A stretch of 37,695 nucleotides of DNA from Burkholderiaceae bacterium (GTDB lineage Bacteria > Pseudomonadota > Gammaproteobacteria > Burkholderiales > Burkholderiaceae). The first letter of the stretch is position 1; every line of letters begins with the position of its first letter. This document shows positions 7,931 to 18,582 of this stretch, one piece after another. The translations under genes were made by a program, and so were the position numbers. The DNA lies in assembly GCA_947472645.1 (NCBI GenBank), contig CANJBQ010000032.1, positions 1 through 37,695 on the forward strand. Direction: 5' to 3'. Under the pieces are notes generated by a model. It was given only the letters and a program-made list of their open reading frames with translations, was not told the origin of the DNA and searched no databases.

Positions 7931-10555
7931 TTAAATTACCATATTTACGAGTCGACCTGGCACAACAATGACTTTTTTTAGCTGAGCGCCTGCCAAACTT
8001 TTCTGAGCAACATCACTTTGTAAGGCAGCGGCTTCCACCTCTTCCTTCGAGGCATTTGCTGGCACTAAAAAGTCGCCTTTTAACTTACCATTGATTTGGA
8101 GCATCAGTTTGATCTCATCCTGAACAAGAGCTGCTTCATCGACCTGTGGCCAAGGAGCATCGATTAAAGCACCAAAGTCTTTGTCAAAATGCATGGATTC
8201 CCATAAATGCTGGGTGATGTGAGGAACCATAGGGTATAAAACACGCAACAAAATGCCTAAACTTTCACGAACCATCGGGGCTTGAATCGTTTTTGCTTGC
8301 TCTAAAGTATTGAGCATCTTCATGGCAGCAGATACGACGGTGTTGTATTGCATCCTTGCATAATCAAAATTCGCTTGTTTGAGAATTGTGTGTATCTCAC
8401 GACGACACGCTTGACCCTCTTTCGATAAATCTTGAGTAGCCGTATTTTCTGGAGATTGCGCATGGGCAAAATTCCAAAGCCGTCGTAAAAATCTCGCGGC
8501 ACCTTCAACACCCGACTCGGACCACTCCAACTGTTGCTCTGGCGGCGCTGCAAACATCGTAAATAGTCGAGAAGTATCTGCGCCATATAAATCAATTAAT
8601 GTTTGGGGATCAATACCATTATTTTTACTTTTGGCCATTTTCTCAATACCGCCAATATGCACTAGTGAACCGTCTGTTTTAAGCGTTGCTCCTAAAGGCC
8701 TGCCTTTTTCATCAAAGCTGACGTCAACATCTGCGGGATTGATCCACTCACGCCGACCACCATCTAACTCTTTAAAGTAGGTCTCATTGAGTACCATACC
8801 CTGCGTTAAGAGATTTTTAAATGGCTCACTAAATTGAACCAGCCCTAAATCACGCATCACTTTGGTCCAAAAGCGAGCATAGAGTAAATGCAAAATCGCA
8901 TGTTCAATACCACCGATGTATTGATCCATCGGCATCCACTGATCATTGCGCTCATCAACCATTTGCGTTGTATCCGGGCAGGTATAGCGCATGAAATACC
9001 ATGATGAGTCGACAAAGGTATCCATCGTATCGGTCTCACGCCTTGCCGGCTTTGCACAACTTGGACATACGCAGTTGATAAAGTCAGCGCGTTTGTTCAG
9101 GGGATTACCAGATCCATCAGGCACACAATCTTCAGGAAGTACAACGGGTAAATCTTTTTCTGGAACAGGCACTTCACCACAGGCATCGCAATGAATAATC
9201 GGTATAGGCGTGCCCCAATAACGTTGTCTTGAGATGCCCCAATCACGTAAACGATAGGTGGTCTTTTTTTCTCCAACGCCAAGTTTCTGTAAATCATTCG
9301 CTACCGTATTTACCGCCTCACTCACCGTCAGGCCGTTGTAAAGTCCACTATTGACAACCGTTGTGTTGTCTTTATCGGCATACCAGGCCTGCCACTGTGA
9401 TGTATCGAATGCTTGATCTTGTGAGGTGTCTTTTCTTTCGATGACCTGTGCAATCGGTAATTGATACTTGAGCGCAAAGGCAAAATCGCGCTCATCGTGC
9501 GCTGGCACGCCCATCACCGCTCCATCTCCGTAAATCATCAGTACATAATTACCCACCCAAAGCGGAATCTCTTTACCCGTTAGTGGATGTTTGACAGATA
9601 AGCCAAGCGGCATACCTTCTTTTTCTTGGGTGGCAAGATCAGCTTCTATCACACTCCCTTTTTTGCATTTTTCAATAAAGGCAGCTAGCGTAGGATTTAA
9701 CAATGCCGCTTGAGTGGCGAGTGGGTGCTCAGGAGCAACCGCAGCAAAGGTAACGCCCATGATCGTATCGGCGCGCGTTGTAAAAACAAATAGTTTGCCG
9801 TCTTGTATTAAGGTTCCACTCGGATCCTTAATTTCGTGGGCAAATGAAAACCGAACACCAAAACTTTTACCAATCCAATTTTGTTGCATGATCTTGACAC
9901 GCTCGGGCCATCCTAAGGGTTCTAAATCATTGAGCAACTCTTCCGCATAAGCGGTGATGTTCAGGTAGTAACCTGGAATCTCTCTCTTTTCGACTAAGGC
10001 ACCGGAGCGCCAGCCTCGTCCATCAATGACTTGTTCATTCGCAAGAACCGTTTGATCCACAGGATCCCAATTAACAACCTGGGTTTTGCGATAAGCAATG
10101 CCCTTTTCACGCATCTTTAAAAATAGCCACTGATTCCAACGGTAATAATCGGGTGAGCACGTCGCAATTTCTCTCGACCAATCAATACTCAAACCCATAG
10201 CCTTCATTTGCTGTTTCATGTAAGCAATGTTGGAGTAAGTCCACTGCGCTGGAGGTACTTGGTTATTAATGGCGGCATTTTCAGCGGGCATACCAAAGGC
10301 GTCCCATCCCATTGGCATCAGAACGTTATAGCCTTGCATTCTGAGCTGCCTAGCCATCACATCATTAATGGTGTAATTACGAACGTGGCCCATGTGTAAC
10401 TTGCCCGATGGATAAGGCAACATAGAGCACGCATAAAATTTGGGCTTTAATTGCCCAGCAGCATTCTTGGCGTTCTCAAGAACGCGATATACATCGAGCT
10501 TTTCCCATTCCTGCTGTACTTGAGATTCAATCAAGCGATGATCATAGACTTGCAT
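7931..10555 (-). CDS. leuS: Leucyl-tRNA synthetase
   Basis: LeuRS charges tRNA-Leu. The 874-residue class I enzyme has the HIGH-type motif [12 protein letters not shown] (HMGH at 54-57), a CP1 editing insertion (about 220-420) with the [12 protein letters not shown] threonine-rich site, the tryptophan-rich [16 protein letters not shown], a zinc-like knuckle (HCDACGEVP ... [14 protein letters not shown]), and the catalytic loop KMAKSKNNG at 639-647. The usual KMSKS reads KMAKS here (Ala641). The C-terminal anticodon-binding and [10 protein letters not shown] tail is complete. It begins 38 bases after dapB and continues into lptE-holA. Confidence 0.97.
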   Translation of the reverse strand: MQVYDHRLIESQVQQEWEKLDVYRVLENAKNAAGQLKPKFYACSMLPYPSGKLHMGHVRNYTINDVMARQLRMQGYNVLMPMGWDAFGMPAENAAINNQVPPAQWTYSNIAYMKQQMKAMGLSIDWSREIATCSPDYYRWNQWLFLKMREKGIAYRKTQVVNWDPVDQTVLANEQVIDGRGWRSGALVEKREIPGYYLNITAYAEELLNDLEPLGWPERVKIMQQNWIGKSFGVRFSFAHEIKDPSGTLIQDGKLFVFTTRADTIMGVTFAAVAPEHPLATQAALLNPTLAAFIEKCKKGSVIEADLATQEKEGMPLGLSVKHPLTGKEIPLWVGNYVLMIYGDGAVMGVPAHDERDFAFALKYQLPIAQVIERKDTSQDQAFDTSQWQAWYADKDNTTVVNSGLYNGLTVSEAVNTVANDLQKLGVGEKKTTYRLRDWGISRQRYWGTPIPIIHCDACGEVPVPEKDLPVVLPEDCVPDGSGNPLNKRADFINCVCPSCAKPARRETDTMDTFVDSSWYFMRYTCPDTTQMVDERNDQWMPMDQYIGGIEHAILHLLYARFWTKVMRDLGLVQFSEPFKNLLTQGMVLNETYFKELDGGRREWINPADVDVSFDEKGRPLGATLKTDGSLVHIGGIEKMAKSKNNGIDPQTLIDLYGADTSRLFTMFAAPPEQQLEWSESGVEGAARFLRRLWNFAHAQSPENTATQDLSKEGQACRREIHTILKQANFDYARMQYNTVVSAAMKMLNTLEQAKTIQAPMVRESLGILLRVLYPMVPHITQHLWESMHFDKDFGALIDAPWPQVDEAALVQDEIKLMLQINGKLKGDFLVPANASKEEVEAAALQSDVAQKSLAGAQLKKVIVVPGRLVNMVI

Positions 10556-10593
10556 CAGACTTCCATTATTTCTATCAATTGAGTGTAGTTGGG

Positions 10594-11412
10594 TCAGAGA
10601 TCTTTGAGGCCAAGAACATCGTGCATGTCATAAAAACCATTCACTTTGTCACTTAAAAACCGCGCGGCTCTCATCGCCCCTTGTGCATAAGACATGCGAC
10701 TAGCAGATTTATGGGTAATTTCAATCCGCTCACCGTCTCCCGCAAATAAAACAGTATGGTCGCCAACAATGTCTCCACCACGAATTGTAGAAAAACCAAT
10801 CGTGCCTTCTTTACGCTCCCCAGTATGGCCTTCACGAGACATGACAGCCCAATCCTTGAGATTTTTATCTTGTGCTTTAGCCACAACTTCACCCATTTTT
10901 AAAGCGGTCCCTGACGGTGCGTCCACTTTATGCTTATGATGCGCCTCAATAATTTCAACGTCATAACCATCCTGCAAGATTTTTGCTGCTAGTTCAATTA
11001 GTTTGAGCGTAGCATTGACACCCACACTCATATTCGGAGCAAACACAATGGCAATCTTCTGACTAAACTGTCTTAACTCTTGCTGTTGCGCTTCACTAAA
11101 TCCAGTGGTGCCAATAATCATATTAATGCCATGCTGTGCACAATATGTTGCGTGAGCGAGAGTGCCTTCGGGTCTTGTGAAATCAATTAAATATTTTGCC
11201 GTTGCAAGACCGATCGACAACTGATCAGAAATTTTAATACCAGTCTGAACTCCCCAAGATGCGCCTGGGTCCGTTCCAATAAAAGGGCTTCCTGCAAGAT
11301 CTAGCGCTCCGGCTAACTCCGTGTCGTCTTGAGTAAGCACGGTTTCAATCAGCATCTTCCCCATGCGACCAGAAGCTCCTGCAATGGCAATTTGTAAAGG
11401 TTGAATCATCAC
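10594..11412 (-). CDS. dapB: 4-hydroxy-tetrahydrodipicolinate reductase
   Basis: DapB reduces hydroxy-tetrahydrodipicolinate with NAD(P)H in the diaminopimelate/lysine route, feeding peptidoglycan and protein synthesis. The 272-residue length is standard. Visible are the Rossmann motif [13 protein letters not shown] (about 10-22), [11 protein letters not shown] and the active-site motif [16 protein letters not shown] (about 155-170), with catalytic His and Lys present. It lies 12 bases after bamE, a conserved arrangement in Burkholderiales. mpl, elsewhere in the window, recycles a peptide that contains its downstream product. Confidence 0.96.
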   Translation of the reverse strand: MMIQPLQIAIAGASGRMGKMLIETVLTQDDTELAGALDLAGSPFIGTDPGASWGVQTGIKISDQLSIGLATAKYLIDFTRPEGTLAHATYCAQHGINMIIGTTGFSEAQQQELRQFSQKIAIVFAPNMSVGVNATLKLIELAAKILQDGYDVEIIEAHHKHKVDAPSGTALKMGEVVAKAQDKNLKDWAVMSREGHTGERKEGTIGFSTIRGGDIVGDHTVLFAGDGERIEITHKSASRMSYAQGAMRAARFLSDKVNGFYDMHDVLGLKDL

Positions 11413-11424
11413 AAGTCCTCGCCC

Positions 11425-12012
11425 TTATTCTCTATCTAATCTGGTTCCACCAGGAGGAATGCCTGGGCCGCTAGTGGGATTCGGGAATGCTGGAACAGGA
11501 TTCACTGCAGGATTTTTATCTTGCGCTTTGAGGTTGACTTTATTATCGACTTTACGCTGGTTCTTTTTTATCGCATCGATTTCGTCAATAAATCCCTGTT
11601 CTGTCGGCACATTATCTGCGTCGATTTTAGCTAGATTTAATCCATCAAAGATCAAGGAAACTTTTCTTAAATCGACTTCTTGAGTTTCTCCATTACGGTA
11701 GGAAAAAACATAGTCCCAACGGTTGGCGTGAAACATATCAACCACTAAAGGCGTGCCTAAAATCTGCTTAACTTGATCTTTGTTCATACCTGGCCGAATA
11801 GAATCTAATTGTTCTTTGGAAATAAAATTACCCTGCATAATATCTGCACGGTAGGGGCTAAAAAGCCTAGAAATGATTGGCCTATCAATCTTGTCAGTAA
11901 TCGGCTTGTTATCTAAGCTAGAACAACCGGCCATATAAATGGCGGCAAAGATCCATAATCCAAGGCAAAGATGCTTAAAAATCGAATGGTAGAAGTTTGA
12001 TGGGTTGTGCAT
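11425..12012 (-). CDS. bamE: Outer-membrane assembly lipoprotein BamE (SmpA/OmlA)
   Basis: BamE is the small lipoprotein of the BAM complex that inserts beta-barrel proteins. The SmpA/OmlA domain is recognised from QLDSIRPGMNKDQVKQILGT and the following VVDMFHANRWDYVFSYRNG. The C-terminus after it is a Lys/Asn-rich then Pro/Gly-rich tail (VNPVPAFPNPTSGPGIPPGG), probably disordered. I chose the second Met (12012), which gives a more normal signal peptide with the lipid-acceptor Cys of YMAGCSSLD at residue 30. The upstream Met at 12036 adds eight residues, and neither has a clear ribosome binding site. It diverges from fur, as omlA and fur do in many proteobacteria. Confidence 0.9.
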   Translation of the reverse strand: MHNPSNFYHSIFKHLCLGLWIFAAIYMAGCSSLDNKPITDKIDRPIISRLFSPYRADIMQGNFISKEQLDSIRPGMNKDQVKQILGTPLVVDMFHANRWDYVFSYRNGETQEVDLRKVSLIFDGLNLAKIDADNVPTEQGFIDEIDAIKKNQRKVDNKVNLKAQDKNPAVNPVPAFPNPTSGPGIPPGGTRLDRE

Positions 12013-12121
12013 AGGAAATCGTATTATGATGTACATAGATTTTAACGCTTAACTGAACTTCACCCTATTTATTTGAGAATCTATCAATTAATAATTTATT
12101 TACAAGAACTCCAATCATTTT

Positions 12122-12565
12122 ATGAGCAAATCTTCATCTAGCGATCTACGCAATATCGGCCTTAAGGTCACAGGTCCCCGTATCAAGATTTTGGAGTTTT
12201 TTCATCAAAACCCCGGAGCACACTATAGCGCCGATGATGTGTATATGACCTTATCCAAAGAAGGCTTAGATATTGGACTAGCAACGGTTTATCGAGTTTT
12301 AACGCAGTTTGAACAAGCTGGCATATTACTCAGGAATCACTTTGAATCCGGCAAAGCCGAAGGAAAAGCGATTTTTGAGCTCAATGAGGGGGTGCATCAT
12401 GACCATTTAGTCTGTCTAGATTGTGGTCATGTGGAAGAGTTTGTGGACGCGGCTATAGAAAGCCGCCAACGCGAAATTGCCACAAAACTCGGATTTAAAC
12501 TTCAAGACCATGCCCTCGCCATGTATGGTACTTGCGCTAAAAAGAACTGCAAGTTCAAAACCTAA
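12122..12565 (+). CDS. fur: Ferric uptake regulator Fur
   Basis: Fur is the iron-responsive dimeric repressor. The 147-residue protein has the winged-helix DNA-binding domain with recognition helix GLATVYRVLTQFEQAGIL (52-69), the metal-site cluster HHDH at 92-95, the structural zinc pair in LVCLDCGHVEEF (Cys98, Cys101) and a second Cys pair near the end (GTCAKKNCKF). It diverges from bamE across about 110 bases of A/T-rich DNA. I found no convincing 19-bp Fur box there, so autoregulation cannot be claimed. It is monocistronic here, since the next gene runs in the opposite direction. Confidence 0.96.
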   Translation: MSKSSSSDLRNIGLKVTGPRIKILEFFHQNPGAHYSADDVYMTLSKEGLDIGLATVYRVLTQFEQAGILLRNHFESGKAEGKAIFELNEGVHHDHLVCLDCGHVEEFVDAAIESRQREIATKLGFKLQDHALAMYGTCAKKNCKFKT

Positions 12566-12627
12566 GCCTTTTAGAGCGCCTTGATGACTGATTACCCGTC
12601 AACCCCCTTCAAAACCTAACAACCCCC

Positions 12628-14061
12628 TTAAAGGTCGTGGCGAATTAATACCTTGTTGGGATTAAAGAGGTTGTCTGGATCCAAGGCTCGCTTGATGTTT
12701 TGCATGACGTGATAGGCCACATCGCCACGATGCTGCTTTAAATGCTCTCTTTTTAATTGCCCAATCCCATGCTCTGCTGAAATGGAGCCTGCAAATTGAG
12801 TGATTTGCTGATACACCATCGACACAATCTTACTTTCGTGATCGGCCATATAACCAGGATCGGCATCTTTTGGGGCACACAGGTTGTAATGCAAGTTACC
12901 ATCGCCTAAGTGTCCAAAGTTAATGATCCGTATTCCCGGAAAAGCTTGACGTAGCATCTGATCTGTTTCAGCGATAAAACCCGAAAGATTGGACAAGGGA
13001 AATGCAATATCAAACTTCAGATTTTCTGGTTCCTTCGCCTGAGCCATGGTGATATGTTCTCGAATTTGCCAAAACGCTTTGACTTGCGACAGGTTATTGG
13101 CAAGCACCGCATCTCCTAAAAATGCGTGTTGCATCGCTTCTTCTAAGAGGCCTTCAAGCATCGAGCTGGCGGTTGGCAACTTCTCTTCCTGATATTCAAA
13201 TAACTCTATCAAAATCGTAAAAGGAGCTTGATGAATAATCGGTGTGTCGAATTGTGGAAAGTGCTGGATGGTGAGATCAATCGATTCTTGAGTCATCATT
13301 TCAAAGGCTGTCAATTCTGCACTAGCCCGTTTTTGTAAAAAATGTAATAACCCCATCATCATTGGAAAATCTGCGACAGCTACCAAGGCAGCGCTGTGAT
13401 TGATCGGGGCTGGATATAACTTCATCACCGCGGCCGTAATAATCCCTAAGGTACCTTCTGATCCAATATACAGATTGCGCAAATCATAACCCGTATTGTC
13501 TTTTCGAAGACCTCTTAATCCGTGTAAGATTTCCCCTTGTGGTGTAACGACCTCAAGTCCCAAACATAAATCTCGTGCATTACCAAACCGAAGGACATTA
13601 GTTCCACCAGCATTTGTTGCGAGATTGCCTCCAATGGTGCAGCTGCCCTGTGCCGCTAAACTGAGCGGGAAAAATGCATCATGTTTTTTGACCTCTTCTT
13701 GCACAACTTGCAAAATACATCCAGCTTCTACCGTGATCGTTTGATTTTGCAAATCAAGATGTCTTATCGCGTTCATGCGTTTGAGGCTAACAACAATTTG
13801 TGACCCACTCGCTTCAGGCGTAGCACTTCCCGTTAAGCTGGTGTTGCCCCCTTGAGGAACAATCGCTACTTGATATTGTTGACAAATCTTCACGATGGCA
13901 ACGATCTGAGCGGTATCTTTTGGCAATACAACAGCAAGAGCAATGCCGGTATAAAGACCCCGCCAATCAGTCAGATAAGGCACCTTATCTTGATCGTCGC
14001 GCAGAATATATTGACTTCCAAGAGCAGCGTCAAGCTCTTTTAGGAAGTCGTCAACATGCAT
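12628..14061 (-). CDS. FAD-binding oxidase of the GlcD / D-2-hydroxyacid dehydrogenase type
   Basis: This 477-residue flavoprotein has an N-terminal PCMH-type FAD-binding domain: PQGGNTSLTGSATP (about 75-88), QGSCTIGGNLATNAGGTNVL (about 139-158) and YIGSEGTLGIITAAVMKLYP. The C-terminal FAD-linked oxidase domain has INFGHLGDGNLHYN and ending motif SAEHGIGQLKREHL. The family oxidises D-2-hydroxy acids such as D-lactate, glycolate or D-2-hydroxyglutarate, passing electrons to quinones or a carrier. The substrate cannot be decided from sequence alone. No iron-sulfur domain is fused. It follows gap by three bases and is probably transcribed with tkt-gap. Confidence 0.88.
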   Translation of the reverse strand: MHVDDFLKELDAALGSQYILRDDQDKVPYLTDWRGLYTGIALAVVLPKDTAQIVAIVKICQQYQVAIVPQGGNTSLTGSATPEASGSQIVVSLKRMNAIRHLDLQNQTITVEAGCILQVVQEEVKKHDAFFPLSLAAQGSCTIGGNLATNAGGTNVLRFGNARDLCLGLEVVTPQGEILHGLRGLRKDNTGYDLRNLYIGSEGTLGIITAAVMKLYPAPINHSAALVAVADFPMMMGLLHFLQKRASAELTAFEMMTQESIDLTIQHFPQFDTPIIHQAPFTILIELFEYQEEKLPTASSMLEGLLEEAMQHAFLGDAVLANNLSQVKAFWQIREHITMAQAKEPENLKFDIAFPLSNLSGFIAETDQMLRQAFPGIRIINFGHLGDGNLHYNLCAPKDADPGYMADHESKIVSMVYQQITQFAGSISAEHGIGQLKREHLKQHRGDVAYHVMQNIKRALDPDNLFNPNKVLIRHDL

Positions 14062-14064
14062 AAT

Positions 14065-15078
14065 TTATGTTGCGCTCATGAGCGCTTTGGCAGCGTTTAC
14101 CATCTGAACGCTATATGCCCACTCATTGTCATACCAGGACAATACCTTGACCAACTTTCCATCTTTAGATACCCGAGTTTGCGTGCTATCGAAAATACTC
14201 GGTATCGGGTTGTGGTTAAAGTCAACCGAAACGAGCGGTAAAGTATTAAAAGCTAAAACACCTTTTAACTCACCTTCGCTGGCAGTCTTGAGAATGAGAT
14301 TCACCTCTTCAGCGGTGGTCGCACGTGAAGGCGTAAAAGTCAAATCAACTACTGAAACATTAATGGTCGGTACTCTGATCGCAAATCCGTCTAATTTACC
14401 GACCAACTGTGGTAATACAAGGCCGATGGCCTTCGCAGCTCCGGTTTTAGTCGGGATCAAACTCATCGTGGCAGAGCGCGCGCGACGCAGATCTTTATGA
14501 TATACATCCGTTAAAACCTGATCATTGGTGTAAGAGTGAATGGTGGTCATTAATCCCGCTTCAATGCCCAGATTTTCTAAAAGTGGTTTTACTAAAGGCG
14601 CTAAGCAATTGGTTGTACAACTTGCATTGGATACGACTTGATCCGTACCCTTGAGAACGTGATGATTGACGCCATAAACAATGGTGGCATCGACATCGTC
14701 AGCACCTGGCGCAGAAATCAATACTTTTTTAGCGCCTTGCGCAATATGCACCATAGCCTTCTCTTTGGAAGTAAATGCCCCAGAACACTCTAAAACGACA
14801 TCAACTTGATGCTCTCCCCAAGGTGTCTCCAATGGATTACGCGTGGAATACATCCGGATACGATCACTATTAATGAGTAAATAATCACCATCGACACTGA
14901 CTTGAGCATTAAATCTGCCATGCGCTGAATCATATTGCGTGAGGTGAGCATTGATCTCAATTCCGCCGAGACCGTTAATGGCAACTACCTGAATATCTTG
15001 ACGCTGCTCCTCATAGATTGCTCGCAATATCATGCGTCCAATACGACCATACCCATTAATTGCAACTCGAATCGCCAT
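14065..15078 (-). CDS. gap: Glyceraldehyde-3-phosphate dehydrogenase, type I
   Basis: GAPDH oxidatively phosphorylates glyceraldehyde-3-phosphate in glycolysis and works in reverse in gluconeogenesis. The 337 residues include the Rossmann motif [11 protein letters not shown] (7-17) and the catalytic Cys154 in [13 protein letters not shown], with [20 protein letters not shown] following and [10 protein letters not shown] near the C-terminus. The segment after the second beta strand reads [10 protein letters not shown], with Gly36 where NAD-dependent enzymes usually have Asp (AINDL), so relaxed or NADP use is possible. It sits between tkt and the FAD oxidase on the same strand. Confidence 0.96.
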   Translation of the reverse strand: MAIRVAINGYGRIGRMILRAIYEEQRQDIQVVAINGLGGIEINAHLTQYDSAHGRFNAQVSVDGDYLLINSDRIRMYSTRNPLETPWGEHQVDVVLECSGAFTSKEKAMVHIAQGAKKVLISAPGADDVDATIVYGVNHHVLKGTDQVVSNASCTTNCLAPLVKPLLENLGIEAGLMTTIHSYTNDQVLTDVYHKDLRRARSATMSLIPTKTGAAKAIGLVLPQLVGKLDGFAIRVPTINVSVVDLTFTPSRATTAEEVNLILKTASEGELKGVLAFNTLPLVSVDFNHNPIPSIFDSTQTRVSKDGKLVKVLSWYDNEWAYSVQMVNAAKALMSAT

Positions 15079-15115
15079 TTTTTCTTCCTTTATTTCTTAG
15101 ATTCTTTTTGCTATT

Positions 15116-17122
15116 TTATTGCCCAAGGATGCCTAAAGCAGTTTTTTCAATATTTTCAGCCGTCAAACCAAAATGTTGATAAAGAACACCCGCTGGCGCA
15201 GACTCTCCAAACGTATCAATACCGTGAACAGCTGTGCAACCATATTTCCACCAAAAGTCAGTCACTCCAGCCTCAATGGCGATGCGCGGAACCCCGGCTG
15301 GTAATACGGAATTTTTATAGCTGATACTTTGCTGATCAAAGGTTGTCGTTGATGGTATGGAAACTACCCGAGCGCCAATGCCCTTCTGGGATAGGTTTTT
15401 TGCAACTATCATCGCAAGTCCAACTTCTGAACCTGTGGCCATCAATACTATCTTGGGCTTTGGTGCGTCATGAATCACATAGGCGCCTTTGGCAATATTT
15501 TCAATTTGTTGACTATCTTTTTCAAGATATGAACAATTTTGGCGACTAAATATCAGACAACTTGGCCCATGACGACGTTCAATCGCATGTGCCCATGCCA
15601 CCGCGGATTCGGTCGTATCTGCGGGACGCCAAACGTCCATATTCGGGATTAAACGCAAACTCGCCACCTGCTCAACAGCTTGATGAGTTGGGCCATCTTC
15701 ACCCAGACCAATAGAGTCATGGGTAAAGACAAAAATACTTCGAATCTTCATGAGCGCTGCCATTCTTAAAGCGTTTCGACTATAGTCAGAAAACGTTAAA
15801 AAGGTTCCTCCAAATGGAATATAACCACCATGCAAGGTAATGCCATTCATGATGGCGCTCATACCGAATTCACGTACCCCGTAATTAATATGGTTACCCC
15901 ACTGATTTTTACGCAGTGGTAAACAAGTACTCCAATTCGTGAGATTGGAGCCCGTTAAATCTGCTGAGCCACCCATGAATTCCGGTAATGCTTTAGCAAA
16001 TCCTTCAATGGCATTTTGACTCGCCTTACGCGTTGCAATGGTCTCAGCTTTATCTGTAGTTGTCTTCACCAATTCTTTGATCACTTGCTCAAAGTTCGTG
16101 GGTAAATCTCCGGACATCCTGCGCAGATATTCTTTCGCTAGATCCGGAAAGGCGGTTTGATAGGCCTTAAACTCGAGTGCCCAAATCTGCTCTGTAGCAG
16201 AACCCATCTCTTTGGCATCCCACAAATCATAAACGTCTTGTGGAATGGTAAATGGCGGGTGATTCCAGCCTAATGCATCCCTCGTTGCAGCAATTTCATT
16301 AGCACCTAACGGTGATCCGTGAACCTTATCGCTATCCGCCATATTGGGCGAGCCTTGACCAATTTTGGTCTTGCAAGCAATTAAGGTAGGCTTCCCATTA
16401 TTCATAGATTTTGCATAAGAGATCGCTTTCGAAACCTCTACCGCATCGTGTCCATTGACATCACGGATGACATTCCAACCATAGGCCTCAAAACGCTTTG
16501 GCGTGTCATCGTTAAACCATGACACGACCCGACCATCAATCGAAATTCCGTTATCGTCCCACAATGCAATAAGTTTGTTAAGGCCTAAGGTGCCCGCCAA
16601 AGAACAAGCTTCATGACTAATGCCTTCCATCAAACAACCATCGCCTAAAAACACATAGGTGAAGTGGTTCACGATGGCGTGATCTGGACGATTAAATTCC
16701 TCAGCCAACAATCTCTCTGCTAAAGCCATACCAACTGCGTTGGTAATTCCCTGTCCAAGAGGACCTGTCGTTGTTTCAACCCCTGGCGTGACTCGGTATT
16801 CTGGATGACCAGCCGTTTTACTATGCAATTGACGGAAATTTGCAATCTCTGACATCGGCAGGTCATATCCTGTCAAATGCAACAATGAATACAACAGCAT
16901 TGAACCATGGCCATTGGACAATACAAAACGATCCCGATCTGCCCACAACGGGTTCTTTGGATTATGTTTTAAATGATCCGCCCACAGAGCAACGGCGATG
17001 TCAGCCATGCCCATGGGCATGCCTGGATGGCCAGAATTGGCCTTTTGGACAGCATCCATGGATAAAACACGAATGGCACTGGCCATCAAAGTTTGATTTT
17101 CAGGGGTAAATTGGGTGGGCAT
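15116..17122 (-). CDS. tkt: Transketolase
   Basis: Transketolase moves two-carbon units between sugar phosphates in the pentose phosphate pathway using thiamine diphosphate. The 668-residue length is standard. Visible features are [16 protein letters not shown] (about 32-47), the ThDP motif [13 protein letters not shown] with the following [10 protein letters not shown] (about 156-195), the pyrimidine-domain [20 protein letters not shown] (about 466-485) and the C-terminal [10 protein letters not shown]. It is the first gene of the tkt-gap-oxidase run and diverges from rsmE across 58 bases. Confidence 0.97.
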   Translation of the reverse strand: MPTQFTPENQTLMASAIRVLSMDAVQKANSGHPGMPMGMADIAVALWADHLKHNPKNPLWADRDRFVLSNGHGSMLLYSLLHLTGYDLPMSEIANFRQLHSKTAGHPEYRVTPGVETTTGPLGQGITNAVGMALAERLLAEEFNRPDHAIVNHFTYVFLGDGCLMEGISHEACSLAGTLGLNKLIALWDDNGISIDGRVVSWFNDDTPKRFEAYGWNVIRDVNGHDAVEVSKAISYAKSMNNGKPTLIACKTKIGQGSPNMADSDKVHGSPLGANEIAATRDALGWNHPPFTIPQDVYDLWDAKEMGSATEQIWALEFKAYQTAFPDLAKEYLRRMSGDLPTNFEQVIKELVKTTTDKAETIATRKASQNAIEGFAKALPEFMGGSADLTGSNLTNWSTCLPLRKNQWGNHINYGVREFGMSAIMNGITLHGGYIPFGGTFLTFSDYSRNALRMAALMKIRSIFVFTHDSIGLGEDGPTHQAVEQVASLRLIPNMDVWRPADTTESAVAWAHAIERRHGPSCLIFSRQNCSYLEKDSQQIENIAKGAYVIHDAPKPKIVLMATGSEVGLAMIVAKNLSQKGIGARVVSIPSTTTFDQQSISYKNSVLPAGVPRIAIEAGVTDFWWKYGCTAVHGIDTFGESAPAGVLYQHFGLTAENIEKTALGILGQ

Positions 17123-17180
17123 AAATAGTCTTTAAAAGAAATACAGGACGAAAAAGTAAATCTATTTTAACATTCGAGGT

Positions 17181-17921
17181 ATGTCACACTTTTATCTGCC
17201 AGTTCAATGGAATGAAAATCCAATCATCGCTCCTGATGCACTCAGACACCATCTGCGCGTCCGAAGAATTCGAGCCGATCAATCTTTTCAGGTATTTAAT
17301 GGTCAAGGCATGATTGCCGATGCGCAGATGATTCATGAACCCTCCGATAAGCAGACCTTACTAACACTGTCCAATATTCGCCGTGATATTTCTTGTGAAT
17401 CCCCTTACGATCTGATTCTGATTCAAGGTCTAGCAGCTAACGAAAAAATGGATTGGATTATCGAAAAATCGGTTGAGCTGGGAGTCAAAAAAATCATTCC
17501 ACTGCAAATGGATAGAAGTATCGTTCGCCTAGATGATAAAAAAGCGGAAAAAAAACTCTCTCACTGGGAACAAATCATTATTTCTAGCTGTGAACAATGC
17601 GGTCGTTCCGTAGTTCCAACCATCGAAGCATCACAAACTTTAAAAAGTTTCTTGTCACAATGGGATAGTTCTTCTAACGATTTGCTGAAAATATATTTAT
17701 CTCCTATTGCAGATTTAAAGCTCATCAGTATTTTAAAAAGAGCGCCTGGGCAAGGACTGATATTGATGATTGGACCAGAGGGGGGATTTAGTCCTGAAGA
17801 AGATAACTTGATTGCTGAAAAAGGTTTTATTGGGGCATCCATCGGTCAGCGCATTCTACGAACAGAAACGGCTGGCACCGTTGCGATGTCAGCCGTACAC
17901 GCCCTATGGGGGCAACTCTAA
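17181..17921 (+). CDS. rsmE: 16S rRNA (uracil-1498-N3)-methyltransferase RsmE
   Basis: RsmE is a SPOUT-class enzyme that methylates U1498 of 16S rRNA. The 246-residue protein has the N-terminal PUA-like part with HHLRVRRIRADQSFQVFNGQ, the helix motif KMDWIIEKSVELGVKKIIPL (about 92-111), SSCEQCGRSVVP, and the SAM-binding knot GLILMIGPEGGFSPEE (GPEGG near 198-202) with RILRTETAGTVAM near the end. All are characteristic. It converges on the barstar-like gene with ten bases between the stop codons. Confidence 0.94.
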   Translation: MSHFYLPVQWNENPIIAPDALRHHLRVRRIRADQSFQVFNGQGMIADAQMIHEPSDKQTLLTLSNIRRDISCESPYDLILIQGLAANEKMDWIIEKSVELGVKKIIPLQMDRSIVRLDDKKAEKKLSHWEQIIISSCEQCGRSVVPTIEASQTLKSFLSQWDSSSNDLLKIYLSPIADLKLISILKRAPGQGLILMIGPEGGFSPEEDNLIAEKGFIGASIGQRILRTETAGTVAMSAVHALWGQL

Positions 17922-17931
17922 AAGAAACTAA

Positions 17932-18582
17932 TTAGTTCGCGAAAGAGTAAAACACGCGATAAGGTACGCGTCTTTCTGCCCAATATTCAACCGCATCTCT
18001 AAAGACATCGAGTAAAGTTTCACGCGCATCTTTATCAAATTTGAGCGTACTTGGTAAACCTTCTAATACAACTACAAATCCAGGTTGTGGTCCGGACTTA
18101 TCAATTAACGTGGTCAATGCATCTAAAAGCGGGTCATAGTTTTTAGCTTGCTGCTTTGTAAAATGATAGGCTTTAGCAATAGAATCTAAAACTTCACTTT
18201 TTGTATAGGCTTGCGCAGAATTTGCATAAACAAAATGCTGACCTAATTCGCTAGCAGCTTCCATGAGCTCTTCTGTACGAAATGCACGAATCGATTGGAC
18301 AATATTTGTTCTTACACTTCTCAGCATCGCAGCAGGTCCACCATCACGAACGGCTAATGCAGCTCTCCAAGATGGTGCAGGTTTTTTTGGAGGAATTGCA
18401 CTTAAATCGCGCAAAAAATTTCCTGATGGATATAAGTTGTAATACGATGACGATGAAGAGCTTGGCATATTCATACCTTCATAATGACCGGAATGGTTTT
18501 GGGTTGAGTCATGGCTGTGATCAACAATCTGATCTTCTTCCCAGCCTGCGATTGAAGCGGTTTCTGGAATGTTCGTAATCAT
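17932..18582 (-). CDS. Barstar-family protein with a long N-terminal extension
   Basis: The C-terminal half of this 216-residue protein (about 110-216) fits the barstar (barnase inhibitor) fold: YTKSEVLDSIAKAYHFTKQQ, NYDPLLDALTTLIDK, FVVVLEGLPS, and a last helix and strand DVFRDAVEYWAERRVPYRVF. The two Asp of NYDPLLD align with barstar Asp35 and Asp39 that contact barnase. The first 65 residues are low-complexity (His, Ser, Asn; SSSSSSYYNLYPSG) and look disordered. No ribonuclease gene lies beside it, so it may act on an unlinked or foreign RNase or have another binding role. The start at 18582 lacks a good ribosome binding site. The 249 bases upstream are A/T-rich, with only a small hairpin (18686-18701). 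Confidence 0.72.
   Translation of the reverse strand: MITNIPETASIAGWEEDQIVDHSHDSTQNHSGHYEGMNMPSSSSSSYYNLYPSGNFLRDLSAIPPKKPAPSWRAALAVRDGGPAAMLRSVRTNIVQSIRAFRTEELMEAASELGQHFVYANSAQAYTKSEVLDSIAKAYHFTKQQAKNYDPLLDALTTLIDKSGPQPGFVVVLEGLPSTLKFDKDARETLLDVFRDAVEYWAERRVPYRVFYSFAN

Noticed and set aside
8320..10399. Several other reading frames inside leuS on both strands.
   Set aside because: They lie wholly within a well-conserved gene, lack ribosome binding sites and show no recognisable domains.
12037..12121. Possible Fur box in the bamE-fur divergent region.
   Set aside because: The DNA is A/T-rich but no 19-bp element close to GATAATGATAATCATTATC could be aligned.
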